DNA of 48,543 bases from an uncultured Prevotellaceae bacterium (GCA_902783625.1 CACZRN010000058.1:1-48543); one strand, 5' to 3'; numbered from the stretch's first letter, positions 18,080 to 27,252 are shown. A program made the numbers and translations. Notes: generated by a model from the letters alone, not told the origin.

Positions 18080-19249
18080 TTATCTCTTTTTTGACGAGTG
18101 CAAAGTGATTACCACAATCTCTGGTGTCATTCCTAAACGGAACGGTACCAATCCGCCTGTGCCCCCCGACACGTTCAGATAAGCATTGTCTTTATGGTAG
18201 AGACCGTAGTCGTCGGGCTCTTTGAGCATGGTGGGGCGCAGTCCAAAAAGACTCATCTGCCCGCCGTGGGTGTGGCCGGAAAGGGTGACATCTGCAAGCG
18301 AATCGGGAAGTATAATGTTGCGCCATGCCCATGGATCATGCTCAAGCATGATGGTAAATTTGTCTTTTGGCGCTCCCTCGAGAGTATTGTTGATGTCACC
18401 GCGGCGTTGTTTTTCTTTCTTACCATAATTCTCCATTCCAGCCACAACAATCGTCTCATTGCCACGGCTTATCGTGGTGTGCGAGTTGTTAAGCATAGTC
18501 CATCCCATCTGCTGTTCGCGTGAAACCACCTCGCGCTCGTTGGCAATGCGGATAGCATCGTCGATATTTCCTTGATAGAAGCTATAGTCGTGATTGCCAA
18601 GCACTGAGAATACGCCGTCGGGCGCACTGATGCGCTTCATCTCATTGATAAAACGATAGAGTTCATTGGGATGTACATTTAGCAAATCGCCAGTGAATGC
18701 CACCATGTCGGCATGCTGCGAGCATATGCTGTCGACTACTTTCTTAACGAAAGATTGTCGGGCTGAGCCCAGATGAATGTCAGTGAAATGGAGTATCCTG
18801 TATCCGTCGAACGCCTCTGGCAAACGTGGTGAAGTTATGTCTATATGTTTCACCTTCAATCGGTTAGGACCGATTGTGAATCCATAGAGCGATGCTGCTC
18901 CTATCATTATTGCCAATATGAAACCTACCAGATTTCCCCAGTTCTTGCTACCATGGCGCATTATTTTCACTGCTCTGCCCACTATCGACGAGAGCATGTA
19001 GAAGAATCGCGGGATGAATATGGTGCACAGTATACCCACAAAGGCAAACAGCAATGTGGTTTCTTCGGGGATAAACTCCGATGGCAGGGCAAGCCATACG
19101 GCTATGATAAGCATTATTGTGGCAGGTAACCAACGCAACAACCTTCTCCACTGTGGCCACGACGCATGCCGCTTGCGATGAATGAGCGACGAGTAGAACT
19201 CGGGCAGCAGTATTAGTATAAATATGAGTATTATTATGCGTTGAATCAT
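18080..19249 (-). CDS. Membrane-anchored metallophosphoesterase
   Basis: Calcineurin-like phosphoesterase with an N-terminal membrane region (about four hydrophobic segments in residues 1-135). The C-terminal catalytic domain carries the full metal set: HFTDIHLG, FTGDLLNVHP, LGNHDYS and SGHTHGGQM. This is the YkuE-like layout of integral-membrane phosphoesterases. The physiological substrate is unknown; lipid phosphates such as UDP-sugar lipids are one possibility because its neighbour is plsC, 8 bases downstream. It follows dihydroorotase after 75 bases on the same strand. Confidence 0.88.
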   Translation of the reverse strand: MIQRIIILIFILILLPEFYSSLIHRKRHASWPQWRRLLRWLPATIMLIIAVWLALPSEFIPEETTLLFAFVGILCTIFIPRFFYMLSSIVGRAVKIMRHGSKNWGNLVGFILAIMIGAASLYGFTIGPNRLKVKHIDITSPRLPEAFDGYRILHFTDIHLGSARQSFVKKVVDSICSQHADMVAFTGDLLNVHPNELYRFINEMKRISAPDGVFSVLGNHDYSFYQGNIDDAIRIANEREVVSREQQMGWTMLNNSHTTISRGNETIVVAGMENYGKKEKQRRGDINNTLEGAPKDKFTIMLEHDPWAWRNIILPDSLADVTLSGHTHGGQMSLFGLRPTMLKEPDDYGLYHKDNAYLNVSGGTGGLVPFRLGMTPEIVVITLHSSKKR

Positions 19250-19324
19250 ATTACAGTATCGTGATTATTCCGATTTTTATTATTCCGTTTGCTGTGATGC
19301 CTTTGCTTGCGTGCAATTCATGGC

Positions 19325-20704
19325 TTAGTGTACTGGTGTGCTGACTTTAAATTTCACCTCTTCGCCGTGGCAGTCGTCGGCAACACTGATGCCGTCGTAT
19401 GCTATTTTTCCACCCACGAGTGTCTTTTCCACTCGCCAGTTCATGGTGACACCTTCAAGTGGACTCCAACCGCACTTACTCAGTATGCAGCCTTTGCTGA
19501 TTGTCCATGGGCAGTTTGGTCTTACTATTGCAATGTCGGCATGATAGCCGCTCCTAATGAATCCTCTCCTGTCGATGCCGAAGAGCCGTGCAGGTGCATG
19601 CGACATCAGTTCTACAAGACGTTCAGTTGTTATTATATGTTGATCGACAAGCCCTAGCATCGCAGTAAGGGAGAACTGCACCATCGGCATTCCTGATGCT
19701 GCGCGCTTGCATCCACCTTGTTTCTCACTTGGCAGGTGAGGCGCATGGTCGGTGGCAATGGTCGATATGCGTCCGCTTGCAATGGCTTGGCGCAAGGCTT
19801 GGCGGTCGGAAATGGTTTTTATGGCAGGGTTGCATTTTATCTTTGTGCCGAGCGATGGATAGTCTGCATCGGTAAAGAGCAGATGACTCACAACGGCTTC
19901 GGCAGTGATGTCGGGTAGGGTAGTGCCGGCTATGTCGGGAATAGGGGCACTTCCTTCGAATAGCGACAGTTCAGCAGCTGTGCTTATGTGCGCCACGTGC
20001 AGTCGTGTGTGATGTTTGCGGGCCAATGCCACAGCGCGTTTTGTGCTTGTAAGACACGCCTCTGCAGAGCGGATAAGCGGATGCAATGCCACGTCGGGGT
20101 CATCGCCATGAATGCTAATCGCCTTTTGCATGTTGGACGCAATAATGTCGGAATCTTCACAGTGCACCATCACTACAAGTCCTAACCGTGCCGCTTCGGC
20201 AAACAACCTGTCGAGTGATTCGTTGTTGTCAACGAGCATGTTGCCGGTACTCGAACCCATGAATAGTTTCACCCCTGGAGTGCGGTTGCGGTCGAGTAGC
20301 GACAGGGTGTCGGTGTTGTTGTTTGTCGCTCCATAGAAGAAACTGTAGTTGACATGACACTTACGTCCAAGCGCAAACTTGTTATTAAGTTCCTCAATCG
20401 TTGTTGTCTGCGGTATGGTGTTCGGCATGTCGAAGACAGTGGTAACACCTCCTGCTGCCGCTGCACGGCTTTCACTCTCAATATCGGCTTTGTGTGTGAG
20501 TCCAGGTTCACGGAAATGAACATGTGTGTCGATTACTCCAGGCAATACAAGACACCCCGTGGCATCGACTACGGTGTCGTATATGCCACGGGGCGTATCT
20601 GTTGATTCCAGTACTTCGGAAATAATGCCGTCAGCAATCGCGACAGAACCTTGGAAGGTCTTGCCTTCATTAACTATCGTTCCGCCGCTTATGATGATTT
20701 TCAT
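19325..20704 (-). CDS. pyrC: Dihydroorotase
   Basis: Closes carbamoyl-aspartate to dihydroorotate in pyrimidine synthesis. The 459-residue amidohydrolase shows the metal-binding motif DTHVHFREPG, the MPNTIPQT block, the substrate-loop MGSSTGN, the histidines in VHCEDS and VAHIST, and the catalytic ATDHAPH near the C-terminus. The length and motif spacing fit class I dihydroorotases rather than the short E. coli type. Its ATG overlaps the stop of the preceding lipoprotein gene (ATGA at 20701-20704), which suggests translational coupling. Related hydrolases such as allantoinase share the fold, but the motifs favour dihydroorotase. Confidence 0.92.
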   Translation of the reverse strand: MKIIISGGTIVNEGKTFQGSVAIADGIISEVLESTDTPRGIYDTVVDATGCLVLPGVIDTHVHFREPGLTHKADIESESRAAAAGGVTTVFDMPNTIPQTTTIEELNNKFALGRKCHVNYSFFYGATNNNTDTLSLLDRNRTPGVKLFMGSSTGNMLVDNNESLDRLFAEAARLGLVVMVHCEDSDIIASNMQKAISIHGDDPDVALHPLIRSAEACLTSTKRAVALARKHHTRLHVAHISTAAELSLFEGSAPIPDIAGTTLPDITAEAVVSHLLFTDADYPSLGTKIKCNPAIKTISDRQALRQAIASGRISTIATDHAPHLPSEKQGGCKRAASGMPMVQFSLTAMLGLVDQHIITTERLVELMSHAPARLFGIDRRGFIRSGYHADIAIVRPNCPWTISKGCILSKCGWSPLEGVTMNWRVEKTLVGGKIAYDGISVADDCHGEEVKFKVSTPVH

Positions 20705-21489
20705 TTCTGTGGTGTTGCTAACTGATTTGGTGTCGGTACAGGCGATACCGGTACATTGCTTTGCGGTGTCGGTGCCTGTTGTGCGGGCATTTCCTGCAAG
20801 CCGTTCATTATGCGTTGATTCTCACGTGCCTTGTCGTAGAATTCCTTCACGTAGGGATCGTTCTTGAAGTAGGGCGTGGCCTTACTCATGATATCCTCAA
20901 TCCATGGTGTGAGTTCGGGATATTGCATGCCTATGGTAAGCAGGAAGAACACACCAGGGCCGAGCACATTATCGAAATGGTCGGTCACGAAGTTGGTGAT
21001 GAGGCTGTCTTCCTGAAGGTCGAGCATATACGATTCTTCATTCAGTTGTCGGATAATGGCATCCATGTCGCTTCCGTCCATGATGGCCTGATCGTGCTTA
21101 TGAATCAGCTCAGCTTTTTGATTGATAATCTGATTGTAATGGCTTAGGAATCCCGACAACTCATCGTTGAGCGGGGTGCCTGTCACATTCTGCTGTGTGC
21201 TCGACAACTTGATGCTTATGTCGCCATTTTCAAGTACGAGGGGCATCAGTATGTCGTTACCTACGCAGAGGTTGGCCATCTTTGCCGTATCTATCGTGCC
21301 GTTAAAATGGAATTCGCCATGTACCACATCGCACGAGTCGATGCTCTTGAGCACCTGGTCTTTTATTACCTTCAAGTGTACCATGCGCCCGTCAAGCTGA
21401 GAGGAGTCAGACGATCCCTCTATCTTATAAGTGCCTGCACACGACAACAATGTCAGTACTCCGGCAAAGGCGCAGATGAATGATTTCAT
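20701..21489 (-). CDS. DUF4369-like lipoprotein
   Basis: A 262-residue predicted lipoprotein: the leader ends in LLSC with the lipidated Cys at about 17. Residues 20-115 look like the DUF4369 beta-sheet domain often found in front of TlpA thioredoxins in Bacteroidetes, with the pattern of LDGRMVHLKV and FHFNGTID. Here the thioredoxin domain is absent; instead there is a helical region (about 120-215) and a Pro/Gln/Thr-rich tail ending near PTPNQLATPQK. It is coupled by ATGA to dihydroorotase, an unexpected partner with no evident functional link. A -7 promoter box lies about 94 bases upstream. Function unknown. Confidence 0.8.
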   Translation of the reverse strand: MKSFICAFAGVLTLLSCAGTYKIEGSSDSSQLDGRMVHLKVIKDQVLKSIDSCDVVHGEFHFNGTIDTAKMANLCVGNDILMPLVLENGDISIKLSSTQQNVTGTPLNDELSGFLSHYNQIINQKAELIHKHDQAIMDGSDMDAIIRQLNEESYMLDLQEDSLITNFVTDHFDNVLGPGVFFLLTIGMQYPELTPWIEDIMSKATPYFKNDPYVKEFYDKARENQRIMNGLQEMPAQQAPTPQSNVPVSPVPTPNQLATPQK

Positions 21490-21582
21490 ATTTTAACTTC
21501 TCTATTTATCAAGTTTGGAGCATGTGGCAGATTTAAGGTGCTTATCCATCTCAAGGGCTTTCCACCACTTGCATCTTCTCTG

Positions 21583-21590
21583 CAAAGATA
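21583..21590 (-). promoter_or_regulatory. -7 promoter element for the DUF4369 lipoprotein-pyrC operon
   Basis: The minus strand reads TATCTTTG (21590-21583), a perfect -7 match followed by CAGAGAAG, giving a leader of about 85-90 bases. The upstream box is not clear. Confidence 0.6.
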
Positions 21591-21630
21591 ATATGTAATG
21601 TCGATGACGAAAAAAAAATTTACCAGAATT

Positions 21631-21660
21631 AAACCATTTCTCCCTTTTTTATGGTTTTTT
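21631..21660 (+). other. Hairpin with T-run in plus orientation
   Basis: AAACCAT (21631-21637) pairs with ATGGTTT (21651-21657), and T continues to 21660. It has the form of a plus-strand terminator, but no plus-strand gene precedes it. It may limit antisense transcription or help separate the neighbouring minus-strand units. Confidence 0.35.
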
Positions 21661-21737
21661 AAGTCCACGAAAGCGTTTTTTTATAATTATCACTCATCAC
21701 TCATCACTTTTTAGTGGCATCCGCAAGGAGCCGTCGG

Positions 21738-22166
21738 CTATTCCTCTTTCTTCAGTTCGCTGTCGAGCCGATGAACGGTATACACTTCAAGTATTGCAGC
21801 TATCAGCAGCGGCAACACCCATTTGTTGTACACCAGTTCGATGTAGGTGAGATATCCCGTCCCTGATGTCTTGCCATCAGCAAACAGTGGCATCAGAAAG
21901 CCGTATGCAGTGTCGACCATGAGTATAGCTGCCACGATGAACATCAGATTAGCGAATGCCTGTATGCGTTTCAGCCTCTTGATAATTAGACTGTTGCCTT
22001 CGTATGTCTGCGATGCCTGCATCATAGTGAATGCTATTGTACCTACAAAGAAAATGATGCACGCTACCTTCTGCCCTATCATAAACGAGAACAAGCCAGC
22101 ACCTATGGCCATCATTATGCCGCCTATGGCAAACACTATGCTCTGAAACCTACTCAGTTGTTTCAT
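21738..22166 (-). CDS. Small integral membrane protein, unknown function
   Basis: A 142-residue protein with four hydrophobic segments (about 8-28, 31-48, 71-94 and 115-133) and charged loops such as RLKRIQ. I do not recognise a named family from sequence alone. The gene overlaps the 3' end of the FtsB/DivIC-like gene by 17 bases, so the two are co-translated and may work together near the membrane or division site; this is a context inference only. The C-terminus is charged (SELKKEE). Confidence 0.8.
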   Translation of the reverse strand: MKQLSRFQSIVFAIGGIMMAIGAGLFSFMIGQKVACIIFFVGTIAFTMMQASQTYEGNSLIIKRLKRIQAFANLMFIVAAILMVDTAYGFLMPLFADGKTSGTGYLTYIELVYNKWVLPLLIAAILEVYTVHRLDSELKKEE

Positions 22167-22488
22167 TTTTCAAAGAACCGTTTTTGTTTATGTCGCTGCT
22201 GAGCACAAAGATATCTTCGTCGGGAGCCTTCATGTAGTAGTTCTCCCGGGCAATCTTCTCGATGCTCTCGCCACCGCTGTCGATCTCGGCAATACGCTTC
22301 ATCGACTCGGCATTCTTCTCCTCGTATGTCCTTATCTCTTCCTTCAGATCAGATATCTGCATATCCAGCTGCATGCGGTGCAGATAGCTGTTCTCGTCAA
22401 GAAATCCCACGAGCGCTATGCCTGCAATAATCACAATCAGATACTTATAGCGGCCTATGAAGCTCAGCACACCTCTCAGTTTCGACAT
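22150..22488 (-). CDS. Septum formation initiator family protein (FtsB/DivIC-like)
   Basis: A 112-residue single-pass membrane protein: a short cytoplasmic N-terminus, one membrane helix (about 16-30), then a coiled coil (about 36-75) ending with the family-type sequence IEKIARENYYMKAPDEDIFVL. FtsB/DivIC proteins link early and late divisome parts together with FtsL. Length and layout match the family. It is first in a two-gene unit with the small membrane protein; a -7 element TACTTTTG lies 21 bases upstream of its ATG. Confidence 0.88.
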   Translation of the reverse strand: MSKLRGVLSFIGRYKYLIVIIAGIALVGFLDENSYLHRMQLDMQISDLKEEIRTYEEKNAESMKRIAEIDSGGESIEKIARENYYMKAPDEDIFVLSSDINKNGSLKNETTE

Positions 22489-22508
22489 AGTAGTTTTCTT
22501 TTTTCCTA

Positions 22509-22516
22509 CAAAAGTA
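22509..22516 (-). promoter_or_regulatory. -7 promoter element for the FtsB/DivIC-like gene
   Basis: The minus strand reads TACTTTTG (22516-22509), fitting TAnnTTTG, 21 bases before the start codon. Confidence 0.5.
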
Positions 22517-22600
22517 TATAAAAGGTTGTGAGAAAGAACTTTTTCCCTTTATTATTATAATATTTTAACGTGCTGCAGTGTGGCATCGGTGCTGAAAATA

Positions 22601-22682
22601 ATTTTGCTAGCAAATTTTTCATTAAAGAGCCCATCTATTTGCATTAAAGAGCCTCTTTGTTCGAAAATTTGCTAGCAAATTT
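22601..22682. repeat. GCTAGC-bounded repeat element, copy B
   Basis: TTTGCTAGCAAA lies at 22603-22614 and a perfect 18-base palindrome AAATTTGCTAGCAAATTT at 22665-22682. Between them ATTAAAGAGCC occurs at 22621 and 22643, exactly 22 bases apart. The layout, spacing and much of the internal sequence, including TTCGAAA before the right palindrome, match copy A at 11443-11525. It sits between the 3' end of the sulfatase gene and the promoter of the FtsB-like gene. Confidence 0.9.
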
Positions 22683-22766
22683 ATTATCTCAAGATATATC
22701 TATCGTATTTTCTTCTATATCGTTTCGATGCATCTCTGCCGTTTTTTCCTATTTGGCGGCAAGTGT

Positions 22767-25700
22767 TTATCTGACTATTACCTTCTTTCCTCCAACGATA
22801 TACACTCCTTTGTTTGTTTTGCTTATGCGCTGTCCGGATATTGTATATATATCTTTTCCGTCACGATTGTTTTTTGTATTGGCAGTTTCCACGTCTACGA
22901 TACCCGTTGCCTCGCCGTCTACATCAAAACTTTTGAGTGGCATTGCTTCTTCGCCCTTGCTACGGAAATAGGCACGAAAGGCTTTCAGTGCGCCGTCGGG
23001 GTTGGTGTTGCGCTTAAGTGTGTTCCCCTCGGCAAGGAAATAGTCATTTGGTCCAATGGCTGTGGGGGCATAGACTCCCACGAAGTCGTAGCTGTTACCC
23101 TCGTCAGCTATGAGCGAGTTGCTGACAGAGGTATTGAGTGTGATTATCTTTTTGACGTCAATTGTCGGCATGACAATGTATGGGATGCCCGACTGTATTT
23201 CGCTCACTGTGGTGAAATGAATTACCCCGTTGCTTGTTTCGCCAGTCTGTCGTGCTACCAGAGCGCCGTCGCCGAAGTTGCGTATTATAGCCTGGACGTT
23301 CATTGCGTGTGGAAGGACGAGGGTGTTCCACATGTCCTTTTTCAGTGTGCGCGCAACAAAGGTGTTCTTTCCGGCACCCACTGCACTTGTTATAGCCGAT
23401 CTGTTGTCGATGTATTCATCAAAATCGGCAGTCTCAATCTCGGTGACTTTCCAGAACGAGCGTGGTCGTGCACCAAGTGTGACTTGGAAGCCTTGTGCAT
23501 ATCCATCGGCGTGCCAGTTGGCGCCGAAAGTGTTGTCGTTGGTAAATGAGAGGTTGCTTTGGTCGGTAGAGGCGAAAGCGAAATAGCTGTCGCCTTTTGC
23601 GGGGTCGTTAACAACCATTATCTCCAAAGGCGTGTCGGCGGTAAGAACAGGCTGGCCAAGGTCTTTGGTGCTCTGCATGTATTGGTCGGTAAGTGCATTT
23701 CGCACATAGTAGCAGTTGTCGCTCTCTGTAGCCTCGAATTGCCAGAGTGCGTTTGATGTCTGCCCTGTCTCGACGAGCACGCGCCCTGTACGGCCGTCTT
23801 TCATCAGATAATTGTTGTCTTGGAAGTTGCCGAAGGCGTATTTTTTATCTTTGGGGAAAACGTCGTCGAGTTCTTCATCTTTCATGACTATTTTCCAGAA
23901 AGAGCGGTGGTTTGTCCCTGCTACGGCAGCAAATCCCTGTCCGGTGTCGAATGTTCTTCCCGTATCGTTGTGCGATTTCCAATTAAGTCCGATTGTTCCT
24001 CCGGTGAAATCGTATGTTGCCTGGTCGGTTGATGCCATGCCATACATGCCTGGCCCTTCAGCGCTCTTTGCCTCGATGTAGTATTCAACGGGAGTATCTC
24101 CGAGTTTCACTTCTTGCAGGTTTGTGCTGCAGCTTTGCAGATAACGTCCTGTAGCTGTGTTGTACACATAGAAGCAATTGTAGTTGTCAGTTGGTTCAAA
24201 CTTCCAATAGGCATTATCGTTGAGAGTACCAAGGGCAACCACCTTGTCGTTGTTGTCGTTGTCTTGGAGATAAGTGTTCTTATCAGTATCGTTCCTGTTA
24301 AGAATAGTATAACTCTTGGTTGTGCTGAAACTGGTGGCAGAATTTATGCCTACACTCACTGCCCATTGATTCCATAGTTGTTTCAGCTCGGTTACTTTTG
24401 CAGGATTGCTTGCGGCTACATCGGTTGTTTCTGAATAGTCGTTGGCCAAGTTGTACAGATGCCATTTACCATCGCTGCAAAGAGATGTCATACGCCAATT
24501 ACCCTTTCTCACAGCGCGTCCGCCTTCGTGTTCCCAGAAAAGTGTGCGTTCTTCATCCCACGACGATGCTCCTTTGATGAGAGGCATTAGGCTTCGTGCT
24601 TCTGCCGCCATAGGGAGAATGGTGTGACCATTGTATGTCTTGGGATAGTTGGCTCCTGCCAGTTCCAGACAGGTTGGCATTACGTCGATGAAATGACATG
24701 GCTCTCGCATTATACTTCCTTTCTCAGCTTGCATTCCTGCCGGCCAATGTATGATGGTTGGCGCTGCTGTACCACCATGATACGACTCACGTTTCCAATA
24801 ACGGAAAGGAGTGTTTACAGCTCCTGCCCATCCGTTGTCGAGATAGTTATATGTGAGTTCATCGCCTGGCACCTGTGCGTTGCGGGTAACCATCTCACCG
24901 TTGCGTGTGCGGTCATGACGATCAAAGTCGCCTATGGTATAGTTCTCTGATGATGCACCGTTGTCGGAAGTGAAGATGATGATGGTATTGTCGTAGAGCC
25001 CTTTTTGTTTTAACTCGTTGAGTATTCGTCCCACGCCTTGGTCAATGCAGTCGACCATTGCAGCGTGCACCTCCATGTTTGCCGATTGAAGAGCCTTGTT
25101 TGTTTCGTCATTCCATGCTCTTCCTGACTCGTTTTTGGCTATAGGAGTCTCATTCGGATCGACGATGCCGAGCTCTACCATGCGGTTATATCGGTTTGTG
25201 CGCAGAACATCCCATCCGTCGTCATACACCCCTTTATATCTTGCAATGTCTTCGGGTTTGGCATGTAATGGCCAGTGTGGCGCATTGAATGATACATACA
25301 TGAAGAACGGATCGCTTTGTTCGGCTAAACCATCAAGCATGTCGATGGCTTTTTGTGTAATAAAATCGGTAGAGTAAAAGTCATCGGGGATAGCATCGGT
25401 ATAGATGGGATCCTCGTTATGAACGAGCGAGAATGGATCGAAATGATTGACTACACCCCATATTGTTCCCCAATGTTCGTCGAATCCACGGTTGCATGGA
25501 TATGTCTCAAGCGGTGCGAATGGACGGTTGTTAAACGTGTTCTGGTGCGACAACCAAGCCATCTGGTCATCATGATTGCCTATCCCTTGAGTGAGTGAAA
25601 GGTGCCATTTTCCGCTCATTGCAGTGCGATAGCCTGCTGTCTTGAGCGCTTCAGGAATGGTGACGCATTGAGTGTTGAGGCTTACGCCCATTCCCGTTAT

Positions 25701-25979
25701 TCCGCATTGCTGTGCATACATACCGGTAAGGAGCGAACCACGTGACGGACAGCTACGTGCACTGTTGAAGAATTGAGTGAAACGAATGCCGTTCTCAGCT
25801 AGTCCATCAATGTTCGGCGTGTTAATCTCACCTCCATAACAGCCCAAATCAGAGTAGCCCATGTCGTCGACAACGATGAGTATGATGTTTGGACGCTCTG
25901 CCTGTTGCTGAGCTGCGGCAATGGTTGGCAACATAGCTGTGGCAGACAGTAGAAGTTGTTTTGATTGAAGTTTATGCAT
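22767..25979 (-). CDS. Secreted serine-type sulfatase with C-terminal lectin-like repeats
   Basis: Predicted exported arylsulfatase-superfamily enzyme removing sulfate from glycans. The ATG at 25979 gives a clean signal peptide (about 1-23) and 1070 residues; an upstream in-frame ATG would run into the maturase gene. The catalytic domain (about 28-520) has metal ligands D38-D39 and the signature S76-C-P-S-R80, so the residue to be converted to formylglycine is serine, not cysteine. About 575-735 and 740-895 hold two similar segments with repeated YLQD/YLMKDG, YWKFEPTDNYNCFYV/WQFEATESDNCYYV and RSFWKI/RSFWKV patterns, resembling ricin-type beta-trefoil lectin domains. The end, GQRISKTNKGVYIVGGKKV, is like the C-terminal tails of many exported Prevotella proteins. 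The maturase lies just upstream. Confidence 0.93.
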   Translation of the reverse strand: MHKLQSKQLLLSATAMLPTIAAAQQQAERPNIILIVVDDMGYSDLGCYGGEINTPNIDGLAENGIRFTQFFNSARSCPSRGSLLTGMYAQQCGITGMGVSLNTQCVTIPEALKTAGYRTAMSGKWHLSLTQGIGNHDDQMAWLSHQNTFNNRPFAPLETYPCNRGFDEHWGTIWGVVNHFDPFSLVHNEDPIYTDAIPDDFYSTDFITQKAIDMLDGLAEQSDPFFMYVSFNAPHWPLHAKPEDIARYKGVYDDGWDVLRTNRYNRMVELGIVDPNETPIAKNESGRAWNDETNKALQSANMEVHAAMVDCIDQGVGRILNELKQKGLYDNTIIIFTSDNGASSENYTIGDFDRHDRTRNGEMVTRNAQVPGDELTYNYLDNGWAGAVNTPFRYWKRESYHGGTAAPTIIHWPAGMQAEKGSIMREPCHFIDVMPTCLELAGANYPKTYNGHTILPMAAEARSLMPLIKGASSWDEERTLFWEHEGGRAVRKGNWRMTSLCSDGKWHLYNLANDYSETTDVAASNPAKVTELKQLWNQWAVSVGINSATSFSTTKSYTILNRNDTDKNTYLQDNDNNDKVVALGTLNDNAYWKFEPTDNYNCFYVYNTATGRYLQSCSTNLQEVKLGDTPVEYYIEAKSAEGPGMYGMASTDQATYDFTGGTIGLNWKSHNDTGRTFDTGQGFAAVAGTNHRSFWKIVMKDEELDDVFPKDKKYAFGNFQDNNYLMKDGRTGRVLVETGQTSNALWQFEATESDNCYYVRNALTDQYMQSTKDLGQPVLTADTPLEIMVVNDPAKGDSYFAFASTDQSNLSFTNDNTFGANWHADGYAQGFQVTLGARPRSFWKVTEIETADFDEYIDNRSAITSAVGAGKNTFVARTLKKDMWNTLVLPHAMNVQAIIRNFGDGALVARQTGETSNGVIHFTTVSEIQSGIPYIVMPTIDVKKIITLNTSVSNSLIADEGNSYDFVGVYAPTAIGPNDYFLAEGNTLKRNTNPDGALKAFRAYFRSKGEEAMPLKSFDVDGEATGIVDVETANTKNNRDGKDIYTISGQRISKTNKGVYIVGGKKVIVR

Positions 25980-26013
25980 ATTGTGTTGAGTATGATATTG
26001 TTTATATAAAAAA

Positions 26014-27252
26014 TTATACCTTCCGGCGGTTTCTGGCCCACGCCATAACGTTGGCAGGTGGGCGTTGGTTGAGCAGTTCATTCTTCATGAAGTCCATGTA
26101 GGGTGCCACGTGGCTGAAGTATTGCTGATATCCTTCGCAGAGATAGTTGAGCCCGTCTTCGCCTTCATCTGACTGACGGAATCGGTCTTTAGGGCATCCC
26201 CCGTTGCAGGCGAAGAGCCATTGACACGATCGGCATTGCCCTGGCAGCCGCTCTCTTTTTGCTTTTCCGAAAGCAGTCTGTCGCTGACTGTACATCATCG
26301 AGGTGATGGTATCGCGATTTATGTTTCCGAGAAGATACTCGGGGAATACGAAATGGTCGCATGAATATACGTCGCCGTTGTGCTCAATCACCGATGCATG
26401 TCCGCAGGTCTCAGCCATGGAGCATACTCCAGGTTGCTGACCTATCCATCGTGCAAGGGTGGAGTCGAACAATTGTATAAATATTTTGCCCACATCGTTA
26501 AGCACCCATTCGTCGAATATCGTGCAGCAGAAATGCGCATATTGCTTTGGCGATACTGAGAAATCAGCCAATTCTCCTCTCGCCTTGTCGGCTATAGAAG
26601 CCAGGTGCCTGCCATCTTCATGCGTCAGAATGCGCTCTATGATTGGTGCAAACTGAATGAATTGGCATCCTATCTCTTTGTAGAAATGATATGTCTCGAG
26701 CGGATAGTCGGCATTGAAATCGTTCACCACTCCCATCGCATTCCATTCCACTCCGTGCTTCTGCAGCAGCCGTATGCCTTTCATCACCTTGTAGAACGAA
26801 GGCTGGTTGCCTTGCGAACGGCGATATTCATCGTGGAATTCCTGCGGTCCGTCGATGCTTATGCCGATGAGCCAGTTGTTTTTACGAAAGAACTCGCACC
26901 ACTCATCCGTGAGCATTGTGCCGTTTGTCTGCAGACAGTTTGAGATGACATGTCCACGAGCATACTGCTTCTGCAATTCCAATGCACGTTGATAGAAGCT
27001 CATTGGCCGCATAAGAGGTTCGCCTCCATGCCATGCAAAGAGCACTTCGGGCTGTGTCTGAGCCTCTATATATTGGCGAATGAAGTTCTCAAGAGTTCTC
27101 TCATCCATTGAATACTTCTCTGCTGCGGGCGCATCCGAATACAAATGGCTTTTCTCAAGGTAGTAGCAATACTTGCAACGGAGGTTGCAAAGACTGCCAA
27201 CAGGCTTTGCCATAACGTACAGAGGTCGCGCAAATGGAGCGAAGGTGTTCAT
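26014..27252 (-). CDS. Anaerobic sulfatase maturase (radical SAM/SPASM)
   Basis: A 412-residue radical-SAM enzyme that converts the active-site Ser or Cys of sulfatases to formylglycine without oxygen. The SAM-binding [4Fe-4S] motif is C22-x3-C26-x2-C29 (SLCNLRCKYCYY). The C-terminal SPASM cysteines are visible in CSMAETCGHASV, VYSCDHF and CRSCQWLFACNGGCPKDRF, and the Asp of the CDHF segment is at the place of the catalytic Asp of anSME proteins. It ends 34 bases before the sulfatase ATG on the same strand, which fits co-expression with that serine-type substrate. Confidence 0.95.
   Translation of the reverse strand: MNTFAPFARPLYVMAKPVGSLCNLRCKYCYYLEKSHLYSDAPAAEKYSMDERTLENFIRQYIEAQTQPEVLFAWHGGEPLMRPMSFYQRALELQKQYARGHVISNCLQTNGTMLTDEWCEFFRKNNWLIGISIDGPQEFHDEYRRSQGNQPSFYKVMKGIRLLQKHGVEWNAMGVVNDFNADYPLETYHFYKEIGCQFIQFAPIIERILTHEDGRHLASIADKARGELADFSVSPKQYAHFCCTIFDEWVLNDVGKIFIQLFDSTLARWIGQQPGVCSMAETCGHASVIEHNGDVYSCDHFVFPEYLLGNINRDTITSMMYSQRQTAFGKAKRERLPGQCRSCQWLFACNGGCPKDRFRQSDEGEDGLNYLCEGYQQYFSHVAPYMDFMKNELLNQRPPANVMAWARNRRKV

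Noticed and set aside
21486-21668. 60-codon minus-strand ORF upstream of the DUF4369-like lipoprotein
   Set aside because: It spans the likely promoter and untranslated leader and has no recognisable features.
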